32,131 nucleotides of DNA from the NCBI GenBank assembly GCA_017474925.1, contig JAFVGN010000025.1, forward strand, positions 1 to 32,131, in the 5' to 3' direction. Source of the DNA: Prevotella sp. (GTDB taxonomy: Bacteria; Bacteroidota; Bacteroidia; Bacteroidales; Bacteroidaceae). This document shows, one piece after another, positions 6,977-14,830 of this stretch; the stretch's first letter is position 1; every line of letters begins with the position of its first letter. The notes under the pieces were generated by a model. It was not told the DNA's origin. It saw only the letters and a list, made by a program, of their open reading frames with translations, and did not search any database. A program made the position numbers and the translations under genes.

Positions 6977-8350
6977 TCACTCCTTAATCCGTTTCAGCCA
7001 TCCGCCATGGAACAGGCGGGCGAGGAATATTAACCCACGGAAGGTCAGTTCGACGGCCATGGCAAACCAGACACCCTGCAGGCCGTAGGTGGTGGCCAGT
7101 AGTGCTGCCAGCGTCAGACGGACGCCCCACATGGACACCAGTGTCATGGCAGCAGGTTTCAGCGTGTCGCCAGTGCCGATGAATACCCCGTTGCAGACGA
7201 TGGCGGCAGCAAACATGGGTTCGGCATAGGCTTCGATGCGCAGACAGTCGGTGCCCAGGCTGATGATGTCGTCGACTGGTGTCAGTACGGCCATCAGTTC
7301 AGGGGCAAAGACCCACATGAATACGCCCATGAGTGTCATGACCACGATGCCCAGTGCTGCCGACATCCGAGCAAAGGACTGTGTCAGCAGGCGCTTGCCG
7401 GCACCAAAGCTCTGTCCGACGAGTGTGGTGGCAGCCTCGCCAATGCCGAAGCCTGGCATGTAGCACAGGCTCTCGACGGTGATGCCCATCGAGTGGGTGG
7501 CAATGGCTATGGTACCCAACGGTGCCACGATGACGGTGCTCACCACCTGTGCCCCTCCCATGAGCAAGTGCTGCAATCCCATGGGCACACCGATCTTGAA
7601 GGCATTCCCCACTACATCAGCCTTGGGCCTGAAGGATCCGGGGCGCCCCTTGAGGTGCAGGATGTCGGAACGGCAGAGCAGGAAGTAGAGCATGAGGCAG
7701 GCGGTGATGAACATTGCCGTGCCTGTGCCGATGGCCGCGCCCGTGACACCCAGGTCGAAAAGGTAGATGAATATGTAGTTGAAGACCACATCGAGGATGC
7801 ACATCAGGATGTTGAGGGCTGATGGTATTTTCATGTTGCCTGAGCACTTGAGCATGGAACCCGCCAAACCTTCCATCTGGAAGAAGATGCCACAGGCAGA
7901 GAAAATGGCATAATAGCGTGTAGCATCGGAGGCTATCTCCTCGGTTCCCCCCAGCCAGTAGGGCAGGTAGCCGCAGATGAGCAAGGAGATGGTGGACACG
8001 GAGAGGGTCCAGATAGTACAGCACACGAGCGACTGGCGCAACACCCTACGTGCACGTTCGAAATCGTTGGCACCGATGGCATGGGCCACCTGCACGCTGA
8101 ATCCCATGTTGGCAGCAGAAGCCAGTCCGCCCATCAGCCAGCCGGTGGTCTCTACCAGTCCGATGGCTGCCGATGCACGGGCTCCCAGGTGTCCGACCAT
8201 CGAGGTGTCGATGAAGAACATGACGGTGGCTGAGATCTGGGCCAATATCGACGGAATACTCAGGCTGATGATCAGCCTGAGTTTCTCGGCTTGTGTCATT
8301 TCGCGTCCTTCGCGAATATGCGCCAGCAGGTCAGTCTTTTCTTTCTTCAA
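6977..8350 (-). CDS. MATE family multidrug/cation efflux transporter
   Basis: A 457-residue polytopic protein with about 12 membrane helices in two similar halves. It shows family landmarks such as SLSIPSILAQ, FIDTSMVGHLGA near the first loop, and GFGIGEAATTLVGQSFGAGK at the corresponding place in the second half. MATE proteins export drugs or metabolites by Na+ or H+ antiport; the substrate is not predictable. No ATG begins the frame: it opens with TTG at 8350 and the first ATG is at 8299 (MTQAEKLRL). I keep TTG because the intervening HIREGREM is typical of Bacteroidales homologues. It follows the GH36 gene by 49 bases with no promoter seen, so the two are probably co-transcribed. Confidence 0.9.
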   Translation of the reverse strand: MKKEKTDLLAHIREGREMTQAEKLRLIISLSIPSILAQISATVMFFIDTSMVGHLGARASAAIGLVETTGWLMGGLASAANMGFSVQVAHAIGANDFERARRVLRQSLVCCTIWTLSVSTISLLICGYLPYWLGGTEEIASDATRYYAIFSACGIFFQMEGLAGSMLKCSGNMKIPSALNILMCILDVVFNYIFIYLFDLGVTGAAIGTGTAMFITACLMLYFLLCRSDILHLKGRPGSFRPKADVVGNAFKIGVPMGLQHLLMGGAQVVSTVIVAPLGTIAIATHSMGITVESLCYMPGFGIGEAATTLVGQSFGAGKRLLTQSFARMSAALGIVVMTLMGVFMWVFAPELMAVLTPVDDIISLGTDCLRIEAYAEPMFAAAIVCNGVFIGTGDTLKPAAMTLVSMWGVRLTLAALLATTYGLQGVWFAMAVELTFRGLIFLARLFHGGWLKRIKE

Positions 8351-8399
8351 TGTCGTGTGTTGGATAGTGAGAGAGGTGCATCGTCAGCCGTCCATCGTG

Positions 8400-10604
8400 C
8401 TACTCGGCCTCCAAGTACAGCACGCGGCTGGCCCATTCGCTGCGCATGTTCCATTCCGGTTCGTTGCGGTAAGGCACGTCCAGACCATGGTTCATGAGGT
8501 ATGCACCGCTGAACGACTTGCCCTCGAAGTCGAGGGGCTTGACGTCGATGCGGTTCAGCTCGTGTACCTTATATAAACGCGTGGGATTCAGTCCGGCCAT
8601 CTTGACACGAGGCAGGTGCTCGTTCTGGAATGACTCCGTCTTCCACCAGTACCAGACAGCTTTCGACTGGCTGTCGTCGACATACATGAGCGAGGCCAGG
8701 CCTTTCTTGTCGTAGGGCGATACCAGGCGGTAGATGTTGCCGAACTGCACCACGGGACGTATCTTCTTGTACTCGGCAATGGCTTTCCGGCAGAGCTCCT
8801 TCTCCTGGTCGGTCATGTTCTTGGGCTGTATCTCCATGCCCAGACGTCCGCTCATGGCCACATCGATGCGATATTTCAGCGAGGTGGTGCGGAACACGGT
8901 ATGGTTAGGCGTTGCCGAGATGTGTGAGGCCATGGCGATGGCAGGGAAGAAATAGCTGGTTCCCCACTGCATGTAGATGCGCTGCAGGGCATCGGTGTTG
9001 TCGCTAACCCAGAACTCGTCGAACCAAGGCAGTACGCCCCAGTTGGCGCGTCCGCCACCCGAGGCACAGGCCTGGATGGTGACATCGGGATATTTGGCAC
9101 GGACGCGCTGGCATACCTGCTCGAAGCCACGGTGATAGTCGATGTAGAGGTGGCTTTGGTCGGCCATGGTCAGGTATTGGGAACCATGGTTCATGATGGG
9201 CATGTTGGCATCCCACTTGATGTAGTCGATTTCAGGATACTTGGTCATGAGGTCGTCGACGATGCTGAAGACGAAGTCCTGAACCTTGGGGTTGCTCAGG
9301 TCGAGCACTACCTGTGTGCCACCGCGTCCCAGCACGGCATCGCGCTTGGGAGCCTTGACTATCCAGTCGGGATGCTTCTCGTAGAGTTCACTGGTGGTAT
9401 TGGCCATTTCAGGCTCAATCCAGATGCCGAACTTGACACCGTTCTTCTTGGCATCCCTGAGCAGTCCCTCAATGCCGTCTGGCAGTTTCTGCCTGTCGAC
9501 CACCCAATCGCCCAAAGCACAGTTGTCAGTCTTGCGAGGATACTTCTCGCCAAACCATCCGTCATCCATCACGAAAAGCTCACCGCCCATGGAGGCAATG
9601 TCCTTCATCATCTGGTCCATGCCCTGCTGGTTGATGTCGAAGTAGACACCCTCCCAGGAGTTGAGCAGGATCTTGCGCTCCTTGTTGCCATGCATCAGCT
9701 TGTACTTGCGGCCCCACTTGTGATAGTTGCGCGACACACCGGAAAGACCTTGCTGTGAGTAGGTCAGAGCAAGGGCGGGGGTCTTGAAGGTCTCACCCTT
9801 CTTCAGGTGATATTCGGAATTGTCCTCATTGATGCCTGCAAAGAAGTAGTGGTAGTCTGTGTCGTCAGTGACCACTTTCAGGCGGTAATTGCCTGAGTAG
9901 CAGAGCGCCGCGCCAATGACGTCGCCCGTATTCTCCTGTCCTTTGCCGTCGAGAGAGAACATGACCTCGGCATGGTCGGTATGTGAGTTACGCGTACCGT
10001 CTTTGTTGACAATGACCTTCTGGCCGGCCGTAATAGGCTCTTCCACCAGCTGTGCCTCGTTGGCCCATGAACCGTAGAAGTGGCTCATCCATACGTTGCC
10101 ACGACGGATGGGCAGCATGGCTGAGGCGAAGGTCGTCAGGTTGACGGTGCCTTTCTCGTTGTTGGTGACTTCAGTCCAAACCTCTATCATGTCCTCGTCG
10201 GCATAGGCTTTGTAGTTGACGGCAACACTGACGGGGTAGACGGGGTCTGTCAATGTGATGGTGGTCAGTGTGCTGCCGTGGTCAGCCTTGCCTTGTGTGA
10301 CGCCCTCGGCCACCAGTGAAGTAGACATGTTGCCGTCGGCATGCTTCATGGCCAGTGCGGCTTCTGCCGGTGTGTTCAGTCCGTAGGCAGGGTAGACATC
10401 CATGCGTCCGAAGACGGCAGGTGTCTGCAGATGCTGCAGCTCATGGGCGTTCAGCTTGGCACCGTAATACACATACTTGGGTTGTTGCCCCTTCTCGACG
10501 TCGAGCACCAGGCTGGTGTTCTTGGTTGTGATGACCACTTGCTTTGCCTGTATGGACATGGTTGTCAGACAAAGCATGGCTGCGATGAAAGATAGTCTTT
10601 TCAT
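8400..10604 (-). CDS. secreted GH36 alpha-galactosidase
   Basis: A 734-residue alpha-galactosidase that releases terminal alpha-1,6-galactose from melibiose, raffinose or galactomannan type glycans by a retaining mechanism. Residues 1-20 are a Sec signal peptide ending SIQA before KQ, so the enzyme is probably periplasmic. After an N-terminal beta domain (to about 300), the barrel carries the DDGWFG motif near 347-352, the nucleophile D465 in KWDAN, the ACASGGGR motif at 512-519 and the acid/base D535 in WVSDNTD. The common GGGRFD ending is GGGRAN here, as in a Bacteroidales subgroup. Length is normal. A perfect promoter at 10639-10670 precedes it, divergent from the permease operon. Exact linkage preference is not readable. 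Confidence 0.93.
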   Translation of the reverse strand: MKRLSFIAAMLCLTTMSIQAKQVVITTKNTSLVLDVEKGQQPKYVYYGAKLNAHELQHLQTPAVFGRMDVYPAYGLNTPAEAALAMKHADGNMSTSLVAEGVTQGKADHGSTLTTITLTDPVYPVSVAVNYKAYADEDMIEVWTEVTNNEKGTVNLTTFASAMLPIRRGNVWMSHFYGSWANEAQLVEEPITAGQKVIVNKDGTRNSHTDHAEVMFSLDGKGQENTGDVIGAALCYSGNYRLKVVTDDTDYHYFFAGINEDNSEYHLKKGETFKTPALALTYSQQGLSGVSRNYHKWGRKYKLMHGNKERKILLNSWEGVYFDINQQGMDQMMKDIASMGGELFVMDDGWFGEKYPRKTDNCALGDWVVDRQKLPDGIEGLLRDAKKNGVKFGIWIEPEMANTTSELYEKHPDWIVKAPKRDAVLGRGGTQVVLDLSNPKVQDFVFSIVDDLMTKYPEIDYIKWDANMPIMNHGSQYLTMADQSHLYIDYHRGFEQVCQRVRAKYPDVTIQACASGGGRANWGVLPWFDEFWVSDNTDALQRIYMQWGTSYFFPAIAMASHISATPNHTVFRTTSLKYRIDVAMSGRLGMEIQPKNMTDQEKELCRKAIAEYKKIRPVVQFGNIYRLVSPYDKKGLASLMYVDDSQSKAVWYWWKTESFQNEHLPRVKMAGLNPTRLYKVHELNRIDVKPLDFEGKSFSGAYLMNHGLDVPYRNEPEWNMRSEWASRVLYLEAE

Positions 10605-10638
10605 ATTGTTTCAGTTTGTAGATGTTTATTTCGTCTTG

Positions 10639-10670
10639 CAAATGTAGTGAAAAAAATCGAAACCATCAAA
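10639..10670 (-). promoter_or_regulatory. GH36 promoter
   Basis: On the minus strand TTTG (10670-10667) precedes TACATTTG (10646-10639) by a 20-base spacer. The start codon is 34 bases past the -7 box. Confidence 0.75.
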
Positions 10671-10771
10671 TTTTTCAGAAAAAGACAGCCCAAATATTGA
10701 AATTGGTGTGTCATGATGGTTCTGATATGCCGGTGGTGAGCAATGGTGTCAAGAAAAAAAGCGGCAGACTT

Positions 10772-10803
10772 TTTGGTCAGTCCGTTTTTTTTTTGTACCT
10801 TCG
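10772..10803 (+). promoter_or_regulatory. promoter of the permease-kduI-MFS operon
   Basis: TTTG at 10772-10775, a 20-base spacer, then TACCTTCG at 10796-10803, one mismatch to the -7 consensus. The ATG at 10845 is 41 bases downstream of the box. About 100 bases of non-coding sequence lie between it and the divergent GH36 promoter, enough for an operator. Confidence 0.7.
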
Positions 10804-10844
10804 CACCCAAATACACTAAAACAAACAAAAGAATTCAAAATCTA

Positions 10845-12212
10845 ATGGAACAAGTCTTTAGTTACATTATTAGTCTGGGTGCATCGGTGATGATGCCAAT
10901 CTTGTTTACGATTATCGGCCTGGCTATCGGCCTGAAATTCGGACGTTCGCTGAAATCAGGCCTCTATGTGGGCGTGGGTTTTGTGGGTCTGGGCATTGTG
11001 ACAGCGCTGCTCACAACAAACTTCGGTGGACCATTGAGTGAGATTTCCCTGTTGTACGACCTTCAGCTGAAAGTGTTTGACATGGGCTGGCCTGCCGCTG
11101 CCGCTGTGGCATACAACACGGCAGTGGGAGCGTTGATCATCCCCATCTGCCTGGGAGTGAACTTCCTGTTGCTCATAACGGGATGCACCCGTACGGTGAA
11201 CATCGACCTGTGGAACTACTGGCACTTTGCATTCATCGGTGCCGTGGCTTACTTCGTGATGGGCGAGTCACTGGCATGGGGCTATTTTGCTGCTATCGTG
11301 TGCTATATCGTCACGCTGGTCATGGCAGACTTGACGGCCGAGAAGTTCCAGGAGTATTATCCCGAGTGGCAGGGCATCTCGATTCCCCAGCCGTTCTGTC
11401 AGAGCTTTGTACCCTTTGCCCTGGTTATCGGCAAGGCTCTGGACAAAATACCCGGCTTTGAAAAGCTGAACATTGATGCCGAGGGCATGAAGAAGAAATT
11501 CGGTGTGATGGGCGAGCCGCTCATCTTGGGTGTCATCGTGGGATGCCTTATCGGTGCATTGGCCCAGTTGGACATCAAGAAGGTGCTGTTCCTTGGTGTG
11601 ACGATGGGTGCCGTGATGGAGCTGATACCGCGTATTACCTCTTTGTTCATAGAAGGCTTGAAACCCATTGCAGAGAAGACGCAGGAGGTGGTGAAGAAGA
11701 AGTTCAACGGCAAAAAGGTATATATCGGCATGTCTCCTGCTGTGGTCATTGGTCATCCGACGACGCTGGTAGTCAGTCTGTTGCTCATACCAGTCGCCTT
11801 AGGACTGGCTGTGGTGTTGCCCGGCAACCAGTTCCTTCCCCTGGCTTCGCTGGCCGGCATGTTCTACTTGTTCCCCATGGTGCTGCCATTCACGAAGGGC
11901 AATGTGGTGAAGACGTTCATCATCGGTCTTGTGGCCTTGGCCATCGGTCTTTATTTTGTCACCGACATGGCCAGTGCCTTCACACAGGCTGCCCATACGG
12001 TGTTTGAGCAGACAGGCGACAAGGCTGCCGATATTCCTGTAGGTTTCGAAGGCGGTGCGCTGGACTTTGCCTCAAGTCTCTTCGGTTGGGTCATCTTCAA
12101 ATGTGTGGCTTATCTGAAGTGGATTGGTGCAGGCGTACTGACCGTCATCACGTTGGGTATGGTGGTGTGGAACCGCCAGCGTATAGCCAAGCAAAATAAG
12201 GAAAACAAATAA
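10845..12212 (+). CDS. orphan PTS galactitol-type EIIC permease (GatC-like)
   Basis: A 455-residue membrane protein that resembles E. coli GatC along its whole length. Shared landmarks are GVGFVGLGIV, FDMGWPAAAAVAYNTAVGALIIP, TRTVNIDLWNYWH, KKFGVMGEPLILG, VMELIPRI, GLKPIAEK and VVLPGNQFLPL. In the classical system EIIC moves galactitol while EIIA and EIIB phosphorylate it. Neither EIIA, EIIB, EI nor HPr is in this window, and the phylum generally lacks a sugar PTS, so this is probably a phosphorylation-independent carrier. It starts the operon with kduI (15-base gap), which suggests a uronate or related substrate. The frame extends upstream to 10743, but that part crosses the promoter, so ATG 10845 is chosen. 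Family is firm; substrate and mechanism are open. Confidence 0.88.
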   Translation: MEQVFSYIISLGASVMMPILFTIIGLAIGLKFGRSLKSGLYVGVGFVGLGIVTALLTTNFGGPLSEISLLYDLQLKVFDMGWPAAAAVAYNTAVGALIIPICLGVNFLLLITGCTRTVNIDLWNYWHFAFIGAVAYFVMGESLAWGYFAAIVCYIVTLVMADLTAEKFQEYYPEWQGISIPQPFCQSFVPFALVIGKALDKIPGFEKLNIDAEGMKKKFGVMGEPLILGVIVGCLIGALAQLDIKKVLFLGVTMGAVMELIPRITSLFIEGLKPIAEKTQEVVKKKFNGKKVYIGMSPAVVIGHPTTLVVSLLLIPVALGLAVVLPGNQFLPLASLAGMFYLFPMVLPFTKGNVVKTFIIGLVALAIGLYFVTDMASAFTQAAHTVFEQTGDKAADIPVGFEGGALDFASSLFGWVIFKCVAYLKWIGAGVLTVITLGMVVWNRQRIAKQNKENK

Positions 12213-12227
12213 ACAACAAATAGGATT

Positions 12228-13202
12228 ATGAAAAAACAAGTATTAAGCTTATTAATGATTATGAGTTCATTATCTATGTCTGCCCAGCAGGATGTGAAGT
12301 TCCAAACGGCCTGTCATCCTGAAGACGTGAAACATTATGACACAAAGACTTTGCGCGAACGTTTCGTTATGGAGAAAGTGATGGAAGCTGACAAAATCCA
12401 CCTGACCTATTCTCACTACGACCGTTTTATTTTCGGTGGTGCCATGCCCGTACACAAGACCCTGAAGCTGGAAAACTTCCTGGAACTGGGACTGGACGTA
12501 GATCCAGGCATCAAAGAGAAGTACTTCCTCTACAACCGTGAGCTGGGTGTCGTCAACTGTGGTGGTGGCGACGGTGTGGTCATTGTCGACGGCAAGGAGT
12601 ATGCCTTGTCTCCCAAAGAGGCTCTTTACATTGGCCGCGGACACATAGCTAAGGATAAGGACGTGAACAAGGTAGTGGAATTCCGCTCGAAGGATGCGAA
12701 GAATCCTGCCAAGTTCTATTTGAATTCTGCAACAGCCCACCAGCATTACAAGACCCAGTGGATAACGCTTGACGGCCGTAAGGGTTCGCTGAAGGCAGCC
12801 GTATGGGGACCAGTAGGATCGTTGGAGGAATGCAACAACCGTACCGTTTACAAACTGATAGTCAATGACGTGCTTGAGGAGGGTCCCTGTCAGTTGCAGC
12901 TGGGTCTGACCCAGTTGAATCCCGGTGCAGCATGGAATACCATGCCGCCTCACACCCACGGTCGTCGTATTGAGGCCTATTATTACTTTAACCTGCCTCA
13001 GGAGCAGACCATTGCCCACATTATGGGTGAGCCGCAGGAGAGCCGTGTGGTATGGCTGCACAACGAGCAGGCCATCATGTCGCCAGAATGGAGTATGCAT
13101 GCTGCAGCAGGTACCTATTACTATACTTTTATCTGGGGTATGGCTGGCGAGAATCTCTATTACAATGACAAAGATAACATTCCCGTCATTGACATTAAGT
13201 AA
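12228..13202 (+). CDS. kduI: 5-keto-4-deoxyuronate isomerase with signal peptide
   Basis: KduI converts 5-keto-4-deoxyuronate (DKI) from pectin or glycosaminoglycan breakdown to 2,5-diketo-3-deoxygluconate (DKII). The 324-residue product matches the family from residue 25 on: [50 protein letters not shown] and [12 protein letters not shown]. The Zn ligands are H242, H244, E249 and H291. Residues 1-19 ([19 protein letters not shown]) form a typical Sec signal with an SMSA cleavage site, which is unusual because KduI is normally cytoplasmic. An internal ATG at codon 17 could give a cytoplasmic form, but the upstream codons look like a genuine signal. It sits between the EIIC-like permease and an MFS hexuronate-type carrier, fitting pectin or uronate use. 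Confidence 0.93.
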   Translation: MKKQVLSLLMIMSSLSMSAQQDVKFQTACHPEDVKHYDTKTLRERFVMEKVMEADKIHLTYSHYDRFIFGGAMPVHKTLKLENFLELGLDVDPGIKEKYFLYNRELGVVNCGGGDGVVIVDGKEYALSPKEALYIGRGHIAKDKDVNKVVEFRSKDAKNPAKFYLNSATAHQHYKTQWITLDGRKGSLKAAVWGPVGSLEECNNRTVYKLIVNDVLEEGPCQLQLGLTQLNPGAAWNTMPPHTHGRRIEAYYYFNLPQEQTIAHIMGEPQESRVVWLHNEQAIMSPEWSMHAAAGTYYYTFIWGMAGENLYYNDKDNIPVIDIK

Positions 13203-13235
13203 TAGCCGATAGAAAATAGTAAAACAGTAAATATT

Positions 13236-14687
13236 ATGGCTCCTGTACAAACTGCAAAAATGTCCAACTTCCGTTGGGTCATCTGTGCGTTGCTGTTTTT
13301 GGCAACCACTGTCAACTACATGGACCGTCAGGTCTTGTCGCTAACCTGGAAGGACTTTATCGCTCCTGAATTCCATTGGACGGATGCCGACTATGGTACC
13401 ATCACTGGATTTTTCTCTTTATTCTATGCTATTGCAAACCTTTTTGCCGGTAAGTTCATTGACTGGATGGGCACCAAGAAAGGTTATCTTATTGCCATCT
13501 TCGTATGGTCGACGGGTGCTGTCCTGCATGCCGGATGCGGTTGGGCAGCCATGACCTATGAAGGCTACGACTCCGTGGCACAGTTAGGTCAGCTGACGGG
13601 TGATGCCGCTGTGGCCATTGCAACTGTATCGGTATGGCTCTTCCTGAGCTGCCGCCTGATTCTGGCAGTTGGTGAGGCAGGTAACTTCCCTGCAGCCATC
13701 AAGGCTACGGCAGAGTACTTCCCTGCCAAGGACCGTGCGTTTTCTACCTCTATCTTCAATAGCGGTGCATCGGTAGGTGCATTGGCAGCTCCCGCTACCA
13801 TTCCCTTGCTGGCACGTGCATGGGGCTGGGAGATGGCGTTCATCATCATCGGTGTGTTAGGTTACATTTGGATGGGACTTTGGATGTGGGCCTATGACAA
13901 ACCCCGTAAGAACAAATACGTCAATCAGGCTGAGTTGAACTACATCGAACAGGATAGTGACCTGGCTGAAGTCCAGGACCGTGATGCCGTGAAGGAGGAA
14001 AAGAGCATCCCGTTCTTCAAGTGCTTCTCCTACAAGCAGACTTGGGCATTCCTTGTCGGCAAGTTCATGACTGATGGCGTATGGTGGTTCTTCCTGTTCT
14101 GGGCTCCTGCCTACTTCTCTGACCAATATGGCTACACCACCGACTCGGGTATGGGTATTGCCCTGATTTTCACACTTTACCTCATTGTGACTGTTCTGAG
14201 CATCGGTGGCGGCTATCTGCCTAAGTATTTCGTTGAGAAAAAAGGTATGAATCCGTACTTAGGTCGTATGCGTGCCATGTTTATCTTTGCTTGTTTCCCT
14301 GTGTTGGGTCTGTTTGCCCAGCCCATGGGTGCCTATAGTGCCTGGTGGCCTGCTATTTTGATTGGTCTGCTGGGTGCTGGACACCAAGCATGGTCGGCTA
14401 ATCTGTTCTCGACCATTGGCGACATGTTCCCCAAGTCAACCATCGGAACGATTGTCGGATTGGGAACCATGACGGGCGGTCTGGGCTCTATGGCCATTAA
14501 TATGGGTTCAGGACAGTTCTTCACATGGGCTGCTGATCAGGGTGAGGCTTTCTCGTTCTTCGGTTTCGAAGGCAAGCCTGCTGCCTATATGGTCGTGTTC
14601 TGTATCTGTGCTGTGGCCTACCTGATTGGCTGGTGTATCATGAAGGCATTGGTGCCGAAATACAAGCCCATTACGTTGGAAGACTAA
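13236..14687 (+). CDS. MFS hexuronate-type transporter (ExuT/ACS family)
   Basis: A 483-residue major facilitator with 12 predicted helices. The first helix ends with TTVNYMDRQVLSLTWKDF, which is typical of the anion:cation symporter family (ExuT, GudP, DgoT). LILAVGEAGNFPAAIKATAEYFP in helix 4 and the loop after it is another hallmark of hexuronate and hexonate carriers. A second ATG at codon 9 (MSNFRW) is an alternative start. The gene follows kduI by 33 bases and ends in the terminator at 14710-14738, closing a three-gene operon. The likely cargo is galacturonate, glucuronate or a product of KduI; this is inferred from family and neighbours. Confidence 0.9.
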   Translation: MAPVQTAKMSNFRWVICALLFLATTVNYMDRQVLSLTWKDFIAPEFHWTDADYGTITGFFSLFYAIANLFAGKFIDWMGTKKGYLIAIFVWSTGAVLHAGCGWAAMTYEGYDSVAQLGQLTGDAAVAIATVSVWLFLSCRLILAVGEAGNFPAAIKATAEYFPAKDRAFSTSIFNSGASVGALAAPATIPLLARAWGWEMAFIIIGVLGYIWMGLWMWAYDKPRKNKYVNQAELNYIEQDSDLAEVQDRDAVKEEKSIPFFKCFSYKQTWAFLVGKFMTDGVWWFFLFWAPAYFSDQYGYTTDSGMGIALIFTLYLIVTVLSIGGGYLPKYFVEKKGMNPYLGRMRAMFIFACFPVLGLFAQPMGAYSAWWPAILIGLLGAGHQAWSANLFSTIGDMFPKSTIGTIVGLGTMTGGLGSMAINMGSGQFFTWAADQGEAFSFFGFEGKPAAYMVVFCICAVAYLIGWCIMKALVPKYKPITLED

Positions 14688-14709
14688 TTAAGGTGTGATT
14701 TCTTGATCA

Positions 14710-14738
14710 GCCTCCCGATTCATTCGGGGGGCTTTTTT
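14710..14738 (+). terminator. operon terminator after the MFS gene
   Basis: GCCTCCCGA pairs with TCGGGGGGC (one G-T pair) around a TTCAT loop, followed by six T. It starts 22 bases after the MFS stop codon. Confidence 0.85.
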
Positions 14739-14768
14739 GATGGATAAGTGAAAAAAGACACTTTTTTC

Positions 14769-14799
14769 TTTGTATTTAGCCCGAATTGTATTATCTTTG
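14769..14799 (+). promoter_or_regulatory. promoter of the sensor-GH31 unit
   Basis: TTTG at 14769-14772, a 19-base spacer, then TATCTTTG at 14792-14799. The ATG at 14831 is 31 bases after the box. Confidence 0.75.
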
Positions 14800-14830
14800 C
14801 AGCAACCAAATTTTAAATACTACTATTCCG

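Noticed and set aside
12276-12278. Internal ATG (codon 17) as the kduI start, giving a cytoplasmic enzyme
   Set aside because: The preceding 16 codons form a well-built signal peptide directly after the stop of the upstream gene; kept only as an alternative.
12270-13250. 326-codon minus-strand ORF over kduI
   Set aside because: kduI is supported by family motifs and Zn ligands; the reverse frame has none.
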